A stretch of DNA of 36,532 bases, from NCBI GenBank assembly GCA_002369075.1, contig DFEG01000024.1:1-36532 (forward strand), given 5' to 3'. Position 1 is the stretch's first letter. Each line of letters starts with the position of its first letter. Under the pieces are notes generated by a model. The model ran no database searches. It was not told the origin of the DNA and saw nothing but the letters and a program-made list of their open reading frames with translations. The stretch comes from Bacteroidales bacterium UBA3808 (lineage in GTDB: Bacteria > Bacteroidota > Bacteroidia > Bacteroidales > Paludibacteraceae). The position numbers and the translations under genes were made by a program. Of the stretch, positions 23,515 to 31,425 are shown in pieces.

Positions 23515-24747
23515 ATGATTTTGAATTATATATGGATTTCGTTGATCTTGCTCGCCGTGGTAATCGGTTTGGTGCAAGCAGTTTGGTTCGGTAACGCGGA
23601 TGTTTTCTCCGCTATTCTTAATTCGACGTTCGACAACGCCAAGACGGGCTTCGAGCTCTCACTGGGTCTCACGGGAGTCCTTTCTCTGTGGATGGGGATT
23701 ATGAAGATCGGCGAGCAGGCAGGGGCGGTCAACACCCTCGGAAAGGCGATCAACCCTTTCTTCAGCCGTATCTTTCCGGACATTCCGAAGGGTCATCCGG
23801 TCTTCGGTACCATGCTCATGAACATAGCCGCCAACATGTTAGGTCTGGACAATGCGGCAACGCCGATGGGGCTGAAAGCGATGGGCGAGTTGCAGGAACT
23901 GAACAAAGACAAGACGAAAGCCTCGAACGCGATGATCATGTTCGTGGTGCTGGGTGCCAGCGGTCTGACGCTTATCCCGACGACCATCATGGCGTACCGC
24001 GCACAACTCGGCGCTGAGAACCCGGCGGATGTGTTCCTCCCTATCCTCATAGCGACCTACGTAGCGACCCTTGTCGGGCTCATCTGTGTCTGCATAGCCC
24101 AGAGAATCAGGCTGAAGGACCCGGTCGTATTGGGTACGCTCATCGGTCTGACGGCACTGGTTGGACTCCTTGTATGGGGCGCCTCACGCATGGATCCGCA
24201 CACGCTCTCGGTGGTCTCCGCTACGATTGCCGCCGTCCTCCTGCTGGGAGTCATCTGCTGGTTCATCCTGCAGGCGACGGTCAAAAAAATCAACGTCTAT
24301 GATGCCTTTATTGACGGAGCCAAAGGCGGTTTTCAGACCGCGGTAGGCATCATCCCCTACCTCATCGCTATTCTGGTGGCGGTGGGCATGTTCCGCGCCT
24401 GCGGTGCGATGGATCTGCTGGAGCAGGGCATCGCCTGGTGTTTCTCCGCCTGCGGCATCAACCCCGATCTGGCGGGAGCCGTTCCCACGGCGCTGATGAA
24501 ACCGCTCTCCGGCAGCGGCGCGCGCGGGCTGATGCTCGAAGCCATGACGACGCACGGAGCCGATAGTCTCGTAGGACGGCTCTGCTGCATCCTGCAAGGT
24601 ACAACGGACACGACGTTCTATGTGCTGGCGGTCTATTTCGGTTCTGTGAATATTAAAGACACACGGCACGCCGTGGCTTGTTGTTTGTTGGCAGATTTAG
24701 CAGGAGCTATTGCGGCTTTTGCCATCGCACCGTTGTTCTTCGGCTAA
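23515..24747 (+). CDS. Nucleoside recognition domain (fused SpmA/SpmB) membrane protein
   Basis: 410 residues, 10 or so membrane helices. Two gate-type nucleoside-recognition domains lie in tandem: residues about 1-200 (GFELSLGLTGVLSLWMGIMK ... ANMLGLDNAATPMGLKAMGE, like SpmA) and about 255-405 (DGAKGGFQTAVGIIPYLIA ... VPTALMKPLSGSGARGLMLE, like SpmB). In spore-formers these are separate genes; in Bacteroidetes a fusion is usual in my memory and has nothing to do with sporulation. A transport role for a nucleoside-like or other small molecule is inferred, not shown. The promoter lies directly against the ATG. A perfect AT-rich hairpin (24766-24789) follows the stop. Confidence 0.88.
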   Translation: MILNYIWISLILLAVVIGLVQAVWFGNADVFSAILNSTFDNAKTGFELSLGLTGVLSLWMGIMKIGEQAGAVNTLGKAINPFFSRIFPDIPKGHPVFGTMLMNIAANMLGLDNAATPMGLKAMGELQELNKDKTKASNAMIMFVVLGASGLTLIPTTIMAYRAQLGAENPADVFLPILIATYVATLVGLICVCIAQRIRLKDPVVLGTLIGLTALVGLLVWGASRMDPHTLSVVSATIAAVLLLGVICWFILQATVKKINVYDAFIDGAKGGFQTAVGIIPYLIAILVAVGMFRACGAMDLLEQGIAWCFSACGINPDLAGAVPTALMKPLSGSGARGLMLEAMTTHGADSLVGRLCCILQGTTDTTFYVLAVYFGSVNIKDTRHAVACCLLADLAGAIAAFAIAPLFFG

Positions 24748-24765
24748 AAAAAGTTAAAATAGCCA

Positions 24766-24789
24766 GTATTATATATTTATATATAATAC
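24766..24789. repeat. Perfect 24-nt AT-rich palindrome
   Basis: Arms of 11 bases (GTATTATATAT) around a 2-base loop, 19 bases after the end of the SpmAB-like gene. There is no T-run after it, so it would be a weak terminator at best. It may stabilise the mRNA 3' end. Confidence 0.5.
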
Positions 24790-24835
24790 CAAGGATATAA
24801 AGAGCGACCATTATCGCGTGAAACGTTAGAGATTA

Positions 24836-24866
24836 GTTAGTTATAAGTTAGATATTAGTTAGATAT
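24836..24866. repeat. 31-nt dispersed repeat, copy 2
   Basis: Identical over 31 bases to 4445-4475 and in the same orientation. It lies 35 bases upstream of the ybeY start. The element is AT-rich and made of short TTAG/TTAT words, but an exact 31-base match by chance within 36 kb is very unlikely. Confidence 0.75.
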
Positions 24867-24901
24867 TACCGGAGGGTATTCGGAATAATTACAGGATAAA
24901 T

Positions 24902-25312
24902 ATGGTATCATTCATAGCGGATAGTATAGAAATGCCTGCACTCGATGAGCGCAAAGTGAGCCGCTGGATCCGCTCGGTGGCGGCCGATTACGGTTTCTCT
25001 GTGGGAAACATCAACTATGTCTTCTGCTCCGACGAGCGCGAACTGGAGGTTAACCGTCAGTTCCTGGGACACGACTACTACACCGACGTCATCACCTTTG
25101 ATTACACCGCGGGCACTACGCTCAACGGCGATATCTTCATCTCGCTGGACACTGTGCGCAGCAATGCGGAGACGGTCGGAGTGACGTTTGAGGACGAACT
25201 GCGACGCATCATCATACACGGAGTCCTCCACCTCACCGGACAGGGCGACAAGACACCGGAAACAAAGGCGCAAATGACCGCCAAAGAAGAAAAAGCACTT
25301 GCTAAATGGTAA
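24902..25312 (+). CDS. ybeY: Endoribonuclease YbeY
   Basis: 136 residues. It has the family core VNRQFLGHDYYTDVITFDYT (about 44-63), GDIFISLDTVRSNAE and the metal-binding IHGVLHLTGQGDKTPE (about 106-121), followed by MTAKEEKAL. YbeY is a single-strand RNA endonuclease needed for 16S rRNA 3'-end maturation and ribosome quality control. The third metal-ligand histidine of the HGxLHLxGxxH motif is replaced by aspartate, as I believe is normal for Bacteroidetes. No typical promoter was found close upstream; the AT hairpin and 31-nt repeat occupy that gap. Confidence 0.92.
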   Translation: MVSFIADSIEMPALDERKVSRWIRSVAADYGFSVGNINYVFCSDERELEVNRQFLGHDYYTDVITFDYTAGTTLNGDIFISLDTVRSNAETVGVTFEDELRRIIIHGVLHLTGQGDKTPETKAQMTAKEEKALAKW

Positions 25313-25327
25313 AAAAGTGCGCGGATA

Positions 25328-25359
25328 TTTGCATATTCCCAAAAAATGTAGTATCTTTG
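25328..25359 (+). promoter_or_regulatory. Bacteroides-type promoter of the paralog locus / structured RNA
   Basis: TTTG (25328-25331), 20-nt spacer, TATCTTTG (25352-25359). Transcription should begin near 25364. The first start codon is not until 25736, a leader of about 370 nt, whereas other protein-gene promoters in the window have leaders of about 25 nt or less. Confidence 0.8.
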
Positions 25360-25363
25360 CACT

Positions 25364-25680
25364 CGAATAATTGCTACAGCTGGTTCCGACAGCTCTAAAA
25401 AGCGGAAACATGTTGATAAAAGGCGTTTGTTGACGCTTCGTTCCTGACGATTAGAAACTTCGCAACTTTCAGTAAGATTCAGGACTTAGCAACGATAGAT
25501 GCTCCATTTGAATATAGGCAACCGCTATTTGTCCATATTGTCATAGCCGTAGGTTATGGCGCTATGTACTTATAGATGGTATTATATATTCAATGTGGGC
25601 TTCGCGTTGTCGGTCTAATCTTACGGGCAATGCGAAGGCCTCTAATCGTGGAACGACAATGTCGGGTCCACTTTTGTTTT
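25364..25680 (+). ncRNA. Candidate structured leader RNA or ncRNA, about 315 nt
   Basis: A non-coding stretch between a strong promoter and an intrinsic terminator, upstream of four paralogous genes. Pairings seen by eye include AGCTG/CAGCT, GCGT/ACGC, TCCTGA/TCAGGA, CATAGC/GCTATG and a long GGCTTCGCGTTG with CAATGCGAAGGCC (one G-T wobble, one bulge). The last hairpin before a T-rich run is at 25648-25671. No second promoter was found between the terminator and the start at 25736, so expression of the operon would need read-through. That is the arrangement of a riboswitch-like attenuator or an antitermination leader. I do not recognise it as any known class, and no cobalamin, TPP, FMN or SAM core was seen. 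Confidence 0.5.
25648..25680 (+). terminator. Intrinsic terminator within leader
   Basis: GTGGA/TCCAC outer stem (25648-25652 with 25667-25671) and CGAC/GTCG inner stem around an AAT loop. TTTTGTTTT (25672-25680) follows. It lies 55 bases before the first gene of the locus. Confidence 0.65.
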
Positions 25681-25735
25681 ATATATACCTGTATATATAC
25701 TTATTTACATTATTAACCCTCTAAATTAACATCTT

Positions 25736-26539
25736 ATGAAGAAAAAATTTACTGTTCTGGCGATGCTCATCCTTTGCGGCGTACTCAGCATGTTCGCTGC
25801 CAATGACTTGATCATCAAGACCAACTCCGAGAAGGTCGAGGCGCTGATACAGGAAGTCAGCGAGACCGAGTTGCGCTACAAGAAAGCCAACAACCCCAAC
25901 GGCCCAATGTTCGTCATCAAACTGGAGGAGGTGGCATCCATCATCTACGCCAACGGCGAAGTACAAGCCATCGAGCACAAAGCTGCTCCGCAAGCCCAAC
26001 CGCAACAGGGCTACAATTACAACAGCGCTTATAACCCCTACAACGGTGGTGCGTACGGCAACTACATGTATGGCAACAACCCCGACAACGGACCTATGCA
26101 GCGCATCGGTTACAACGAGTACCTGATCGACGGGCACCGCCTCAAAGGCAAAGAACTTAAGTTCTTCCTCCAACAGACCTGTCCGCAGGCACATACGTAT
26201 TACAACACGTGGAACAACTGCGAGGTAGCCGGATGGTGTATGCTCGGTATCGGTGCCGCCATGTTCATCGGCATCGGTGTTGGATGCTTTGTAGGTAGTG
26301 AAGACTACTCTTACCATTCTACTGCTTGGTACACATTACGGAATACCGGAATAGCGTTCTGGGTTATCGGTGGCGCATCCATGGCGGGTTCTATTCCGCT
26401 TATTACATGCGGTAACATATTTAAGAGACGCGTAAACCAAGTCTACAACATGAACTGCGGCAATAACAACGTTGCTTGTTCGCCGGAACTCAAACTCACC
26501 TCCGGCGCGAACGGATTGGGCTTGGCATTGAGCTTCTGA
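25736..26539 (+). CDS. Exported paralog 1: conserved N-module, two membrane helices
   Basis: 267 residues, function unknown. Residues 1-21 are a signal peptide or N-terminal anchor ending SMFA. Residues about 22-85 are the shared module (DLIIKTNSEKVEALIQEV ... ELRYKKANNPNGPMFVIKLE ... IIYANGEVQ), a pattern found in many Bacteroidetes exported proteins as I recall. A Tyr/Asn/Gln/Gly-rich linker (about 88-125) follows, then KELKFFLQQTCPQAHTYYNT, two hydrophobic segments (about 163-185 and 200-222) and the conserved ending LKLTSGANGLGLALSF. The module is identical in protein sequence over about 60 residues to that of paralog 2. It is the first gene after the structured leader. It is probably anchored in the envelope; membrane side and partner are unknown. 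Confidence 0.8.
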   Translation: MKKKFTVLAMLILCGVLSMFAANDLIIKTNSEKVEALIQEVSETELRYKKANNPNGPMFVIKLEEVASIIYANGEVQAIEHKAAPQAQPQQGYNYNSAYNPYNGGAYGNYMYGNNPDNGPMQRIGYNEYLIDGHRLKGKELKFFLQQTCPQAHTYYNTWNNCEVAGWCMLGIGAAMFIGIGVGCFVGSEDYSYHSTAWYTLRNTGIAFWVIGGASMAGSIPLITCGNIFKRRVNQVYNMNCGNNNVACSPELKLTSGANGLGLALSF

Positions 26540-26576
26540 CACTGCAACATCTATTCACCCTAAAATAAATCCTATT

Positions 26577-27371
26577 ATGTCAAAGAGATTTTACATCCTG
26601 GCACTTGCCATGGTTTGCAGCCTGCTGAACGTACTGGCTGCTGTTAAGAGTGACCTGATCATCAAGACCAACTCCGAGAAGGTCGAGGCGCTGATACAGG
26701 AGGTCAGCGAGACCGAGTTGCGCTACAAGAAAGCCAACAATCCCAACGGACCGATGTTCGTCATCAAACTGGAGGAGGTTGCCTCCATCATCTACGCCAA
26801 CGGCGAGGTACAAGCCATCGAGCACAAAGCCGCACCGCAGCCACAGCAGGCTCCCCAACAGCAGGGCTACAACTTCAACAACGGCTACAACCGCGGGTAC
26901 AACAACGCTTACAACGGCGCTTACGGCTATAACGCCTACAATGCCGCTAACCCTTACAACGGACCGCTGCGCCGCATTGACAACAAGACGTGGATGTACC
27001 AGGACCACCGCATGTCCACCAAGGAGATGAAGTTCTTTCTCCAGCAGACCTGCCCGCAGGCCTACAACTACTACAACTCATGGAACAACTGCGAGATCAT
27101 CGGTTGGGTTTTCCTGGGCGTAGGTCCCGCCATCATGTTGGGTATAGGGCTTCCGCTGCTCATCGAGGTGAACACCGGCGCCGGTATCGGTCTCATGTCC
27201 TTCGGTCTCGGTTTGACCGCTGCCTCCGTACCGTTGGTTGCATGCGGACATGTGTTTAAGAACCGCGTCGATCAGGTGTACAACGTACACTGCGTACAGC
27301 CGATGGCGTTCCAACCGGAACTCAGACTCACCTCCGGAGCCAACGGATTAGGTCTCGCATTGGGTTTCTAA
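26577..27371 (+). CDS. Exported paralog 2: conserved N-module, two membrane helices
   Basis: 264 residues. Signal peptide MSKRFYILALAMVCSLLNVLA, then the shared module at about 25-88, a linker rich in Tyr, Asn and Ala (NNGYNRGYNNAYNGAYGYN), the MKFFLQQTCPQAYNYYNSWN block, two hydrophobic segments (GWVFLGVGPAIMLGIGLPLL and a Gly-rich second) and the ending LRLTSGANGLGLALGF. It shares domain order with paralog 1. DNA identity in the module is far higher than in the linker or C-terminus, with only about ten differences over 190 bases, which suggests recent duplication or gene conversion of that part. It lies 37 bases after paralog 1. Confidence 0.8.
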   Translation: MSKRFYILALAMVCSLLNVLAAVKSDLIIKTNSEKVEALIQEVSETELRYKKANNPNGPMFVIKLEEVASIIYANGEVQAIEHKAAPQPQQAPQQQGYNFNNGYNRGYNNAYNGAYGYNAYNAANPYNGPLRRIDNKTWMYQDHRMSTKEMKFFLQQTCPQAYNYYNSWNNCEIIGWVFLGVGPAIMLGIGLPLLIEVNTGAGIGLMSFGLGLTAASVPLVACGHVFKNRVDQVYNVHCVQPMAFQPELRLTSGANGLGLALGF

Positions 27372-27396
27372 AAACAACACTAAAAAATACACACTT

Positions 27397-28500
27397 ATGA
27401 AAACAAACACTAAGGCTTTACTGCTAAGCCTGTTACTGCTCGTTATACTCGGTCACACGGGTTGTTCGCTTGACACCTTTAACCGCCCTAATGCGTTTAG
27501 TAGTTCTGCCTTGGTGGGGTATTGGGCAAGAACCTATACCAGTAACGGCGAGAGTTTTTCCGAAATGTGGAAATTCAACGCCGACAAGACCGGAGTCTAT
27601 GCCAATTCAGACGAATCGGATCCCGCGTCCCTCTTTTCCTTCAACTGGTCGCTCAGCGGAGACGAACTGGTCATCTCCAACACCGGCGGAACGGTCAGGA
27701 TGCAGATCACCAACCTCACTTCGGACGCATTGACGCTGGTTCTGAACAACCAGCGGTACAACTACACACGTTATGTCCCGGATGACAGCGGTTCGGGCGG
27801 AGGAGACAGCGGAGGAGGCAGCGGAAGCGGCGACAACACCTCCACCAACTATGCACCGTCCAGCATGACGAACTATAAGTTCTACAGCCATGCCTACTCT
27901 ACCTCCTATACGCTCTATTTCACCTCCAACTACGGTGTGAACAGTTCTACCAGTTATATCAGCGGGCTGTCAGGGCAGTATAAGGTATCAAGTGTGTCCT
28001 ACTCCAAGACCTCCAACAACAAAGCCACTATCACCGTCTCCTACTCCACCGGCAGTACCACCAAGACGGACAAACTGTACCTCACCTTCACTTCCTACGG
28101 CGGCGGAACGATGCAGTACGAGGACGACGTGATGACCTATAACTTCACCTGTCAATACGTAGGTTCAAGCAGTAGTGTCGAAGCGCCATCCAGCGTAGCC
28201 TACAAGAAATTCAGTCTCAGCAAATATACTTGGTATCAGTTCGGTTCCGCCAGCGGTTCCAGCGTAACGGTGACAAGTTCGAGTAATACTACCGCTGATA
28301 GAATTACTGCTACATATAACAAGACGGGCAGTACAACAGGTACACTAATTATCCGTCACACAATGGGTTCCGGTTCCTTATCTTCCACCAGCACGTATAC
28401 CTATAAGTTGACCTTCGCGACCTCGTCTTCAGGTACTTATTACCGCACATCCGATAACAGGTTTGTGGAAGACTCCACAGGCAGTTTCACCTTGGAATAA
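27397..28500 (+). CDS. Lipoprotein with lipocalin-like domain and Ser/Thr-rich repeats
   Basis: 367 residues. It has a lipoprotein signal with lipobox LGHTGC (Cys23). Residues about 38-125 look like a Bacteroidetes lipocalin-like domain (LVGYWARTYTSNGE, MWKFNADKTGVY, WSLSGDELVI, TSDALTLV), a small beta barrel often found in surface lipoproteins. A Gly/Ser/Asp linker (about 130-150) leads to two related beta-rich repeats, each starting APSS (about 154-250 and 263-367). They are very rich in Ser, Thr and Tyr, as in surface adhesins. Probably outer-membrane anchored. The ligand is unknown. It starts 25 bases after paralog 2, so it is likely co-transcribed. Confidence 0.75.
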   Translation: MKTNTKALLLSLLLLVILGHTGCSLDTFNRPNAFSSSALVGYWARTYTSNGESFSEMWKFNADKTGVYANSDESDPASLFSFNWSLSGDELVISNTGGTVRMQITNLTSDALTLVLNNQRYNYTRYVPDDSGSGGGDSGGGSGSGDNTSTNYAPSSMTNYKFYSHAYSTSYTLYFTSNYGVNSSTSYISGLSGQYKVSSVSYSKTSNNKATITVSYSTGSTTKTDKLYLTFTSYGGGTMQYEDDVMTYNFTCQYVGSSSSVEAPSSVAYKKFSLSKYTWYQFGSASGSSVTVTSSSNTTADRITATYNKTGSTTGTLIIRHTMGSGSLSSTSTYTYKLTFATSSSGTYYRTSDNRFVEDSTGSFTLE

Positions 28501-28509
28501 AAATAGACT

Positions 28510-30408
28510 ATGAAAAAGATTTATTTACTTGCATGTATAGTTACTGCCTTGTTCTGCTTCAACGCATGCGACAAGGAAGAAATGGTAGTGGTCACTATTC
28601 CCACTACCACGGTAACGCTATCCGGTAGCGGAGCCGAAGTCTCCGCGCAGTTGAAATACACGCCGTCGAACGCGAGCTATAACGGAATGCCCACTATTCA
28701 GCATTACGGAGCGTATGTATCGGCTACAGACCCGACCGTCAAGACCGACAGAACACGTTTTGTTGTCAGCAACAGCCAGAGCGGATTAAGCTCTTTCACG
28801 GTCACACTCTCGGGTCTGGCCCCCGATACGGAGTACTACATCCGCGCATTCATCAGCAACATATACGGCGAAATACTCGGCGACGTGGTGACCGTTACCA
28901 CCTATAGCGGTGTGAAACTCACTACCGACCCGGCTACGGAAATAACAGCTAACAGCGCCAAGTTGTCCGGCTCGGTGACGGCAAAGGGAGAAGGGACGAA
29001 TTTCAAGATCACACAGCGAGGGTTTGTACTCTCTACCACCAACTCGTCACCGACCTTGGAGAACAACACAAAACAAGTAACAACCGTCTTCAGCGGAACA
29101 GGCACATTCACCTATAACTGCACCGGCTTGACCAGCGGCACACGTTATTATTATCGCGCGTACGCGACTGTGAACGGCGAAACACTCTATGCCATGAGCC
29201 AGAGCTTCACCACCATTGCGGCGGACGACAAGGTTATCATGGAACTGGAGGAAGTTCGGAGCAACACTATTTACGCAACGAATGTGAATTTGAATGGTAC
29301 GATTAATATCGGGAAAGACGCAATGGGCACATTTGATGAAATAGGCTTTGTATGGTCCACAGCCTCTACTCCGACGATAAACAACAGCAAGTACTATTGG
29401 TCAAGTACCAACACTCCGTTAGAGGATGTGTATGGTGCTTTTGACACATGGGTCGGCTCTAAACGGCTGGTTTGTATTGCATCTCCCCTTACTGCCGGCA
29501 CGAAGTATTATTATCGGATGTATTACAAACAGAAAGGCAGCAGTTCGGTCGTCTATTCAGATACGAAGACATTTACCACAGCAGGCGATGCCGGCACGGA
29601 CGGAGGTACGGTAACGATTGCGCAGTTCAAGAACATGCCGGACGATGTGAATACTTGGTACACTGTTTCTGGTGTTATCTATAGTATCTATAGTTCACAG
29701 TACGGCAATCTGTATTTGGCTGACGAAACGGGTCTGTTAGCGGTTTATGGCGTGACGGCTACCCGGCAGACCAACGGAGGAAACGACCAATCGTTTGCTT
29801 CTTTGGGATTGCATGCCGGTGATTACATCACCATTAAAGCACCGAAAATAACCTATAATGGTATTCCGGAAGCGAAAAACGGCTATCTGGTTAGCAAGAG
29901 TTCTACCGTTCCATCATTTACTACCTTTGCATTAGAGCCGACAACAACAAACAATTTTACGTTTAATACGGTAACAAGTGTCACAGCAAAGATATACAAT
30001 TACGAGGGCGGGTATGAAGGTGACGACTGGCAGCAGACGGACATCTCTCTTGTGAATTCCGGCAATATGTCGCTATTCCTTAGATATTACTCCTATGGTA
30101 CGATAGATGCTACACTGGGTATCGTCCCCGGAACGTTTAGTGTGAAAAATACCAGCAATTATTATATACCATGGGTCATGTGGCAATCCCGGGGATATTC
30201 TGCTAATACGAACACAGAGTCCGGGTGCACATTTTATAGATTGGGGGCTTTCAGTGACTACGCACCGTATTATATTAAAAGTGGCAACGTGACTATAGCT
30301 AAAGTGGGCACGAAGGCACGCATCACGTTTGACTTGACGTCCTATTATGGCTCTTCTATTACCGGTGACGTAACGGTAGACATCAAGAGCAATCTAACCA
30401 CCTATTAA
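28510..30408 (+). CDS. Lipoprotein with fibronectin III-like and OB-fold-like domains
   Basis: 632 residues. Lipoprotein signal with lipobox FNAC (Cys20). At least three tandem fibronectin III-like units follow to about residue 360, recognisable by NSAKLSGSVTAKGEG, ITQRGFVLSTTNSSPT and the repeated SGTRYYYRAYATVNGE / GTKYYYRMYYKQKG and DTEYYIRAFISNIYGE closures. From about 365 to 470 lies a domain like the Bacteroidetes OB-fold (TVTIAQFKNMP, YTVSGVIYSIYSSQYGNLYL, ADETGLLAVYGV, LGLHAGDYITIKAP). The C-terminus (about 470-632) is beta-rich and unrecognised. A surface-exposed binding protein is likely. It is encoded 9 bases after the previous lipoprotein gene. Confidence 0.78.
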   Translation: MKKIYLLACIVTALFCFNACDKEEMVVVTIPTTTVTLSGSGAEVSAQLKYTPSNASYNGMPTIQHYGAYVSATDPTVKTDRTRFVVSNSQSGLSSFTVTLSGLAPDTEYYIRAFISNIYGEILGDVVTVTTYSGVKLTTDPATEITANSAKLSGSVTAKGEGTNFKITQRGFVLSTTNSSPTLENNTKQVTTVFSGTGTFTYNCTGLTSGTRYYYRAYATVNGETLYAMSQSFTTIAADDKVIMELEEVRSNTIYATNVNLNGTINIGKDAMGTFDEIGFVWSTASTPTINNSKYYWSSTNTPLEDVYGAFDTWVGSKRLVCIASPLTAGTKYYYRMYYKQKGSSSVVYSDTKTFTTAGDAGTDGGTVTIAQFKNMPDDVNTWYTVSGVIYSIYSSQYGNLYLADETGLLAVYGVTATRQTNGGNDQSFASLGLHAGDYITIKAPKITYNGIPEAKNGYLVSKSSTVPSFTTFALEPTTTNNFTFNTVTSVTAKIYNYEGGYEGDDWQQTDISLVNSGNMSLFLRYYSYGTIDATLGIVPGTFSVKNTSNYYIPWVMWQSRGYSANTNTESGCTFYRLGAFSDYAPYYIKSGNVTIAKVGTKARITFDLTSYYGSSITGDVTVDIKSNLTTY

Positions 30409-30436
30409 GATGAACAACCTATAAACGATTACCACT

Positions 30437-31417
30437 ATGCAAAAGTTCTATATATTGATCATCGCCACCCTCTGCAGCGTGCTGAATGTCCTTGCAGCGA
30501 ACGACCTGATCATCAAGACCAACTCCGAGAAGATCGAGGCGCTTATTCAGGAAATCAGCGCAACAGAGGTGCGCTACAAGAAAGCCGATAACCCCACCGG
30601 ACCGACTTTCATCGTCAAGACCGCGGACATATCCACCATCGTCTATGCCAACGGCGAGGTGCAGGCACTCAACAGTGCCCCTGCCGCACCTGCCGCTACG
30701 CAACAGCAGTCGCAGGCGGCTCACGTCACTCCGCAAACACAACAGCAGGCCAAAAGTGAGGCAGTGGATTTCGACAACATTTTATCTGCCTACCAACAGC
30801 AGCAGAAAGAGCAAAAAGCCAAGAAAGAGGCACTGAAGAACAAATACGGATGGGAGAATTTTATCCTGGCGAACTACCAGTACGGTTTCAATTACCAGCA
30901 CGCTGTAGGACTGACCTACGGACGCGTGAAACAGGTCGGTTGGTACGTCAGTTTCTCGCTGGGCTTAGGTTTTCATTACAACTATGACTACTTGGGAGCA
31001 CAACACGACAGAAGTATCTATGACCCCGCCATGTCTTCATATGTCACCCCGTTCTACAGCGGTGCGAAATCGCGCAACCAGATCACAGCTACAGGAGGAA
31101 CGATTGTTCGTCTGGGACCCTCGCCGGTATTCTTTTATGCCGGTATCGGCTATGCCTTCCACACCGTCACGGCCGAGACAACCGACCATAAATGGGTGTA
31201 CCTGAGGAATTACACGGACAAATTCTTCTACCCCTCCGGGCACGGAATGAATTTCGATGCGGGAATACAGGCGAATATCAAGGGCTTCACCCTCTCTGCC
31301 GGCTATTCCCTGCTGACGAACTTTGACACCTACAGGTCCCAGGGATTCCTGCACGAGATCAAGTTCGGTGTCGGCGGCATGTGGAAAGACAAAAAGAAAA
31401 AAGAACCCTCTAAATAA
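30437..31417 (+). CDS. Exported paralog 3: conserved N-module fused to barrel-like domain
   Basis: 326 residues. Signal peptide MQKFYILIIATLCSVLNVLA, the shared module (NDLIIKTNSEKIEALIQEIS ... VRYKKADNPTGP ... TIVYANGEVQ, about 21-85), then an Ala/Gln-rich linker and a short charged coiled segment (QQQQKEQKAKKEALKNKYG, about 117-137). Unlike the other three copies, the C-terminus is a string of amphipathic beta strands with aromatic ends (GWENFILANYQYGFNYQHAV, GWYVSFSLGLGFHYNYDY, VFFYAGIGYAFHTV, FTLSAGYSLLTNFD, HEIKFGVGGMW). It looks like a small outer-membrane barrel or beta-sandwich, and it ends in a basic KDKKKKEPSK tail. This is a chimera of the common module with a new domain. Confidence 0.78.
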   Translation: MQKFYILIIATLCSVLNVLAANDLIIKTNSEKIEALIQEISATEVRYKKADNPTGPTFIVKTADISTIVYANGEVQALNSAPAAPAATQQQSQAAHVTPQTQQQAKSEAVDFDNILSAYQQQQKEQKAKKEALKNKYGWENFILANYQYGFNYQHAVGLTYGRVKQVGWYVSFSLGLGFHYNYDYLGAQHDRSIYDPAMSSYVTPFYSGAKSRNQITATGGTIVRLGPSPVFFYAGIGYAFHTVTAETTDHKWVYLRNYTDKFFYPSGHGMNFDAGIQANIKGFTLSAGYSLLTNFDTYRSQGFLHEIKFGVGGMWKDKKKKEPSK

Positions 31418-31425
31418 CTCATATA

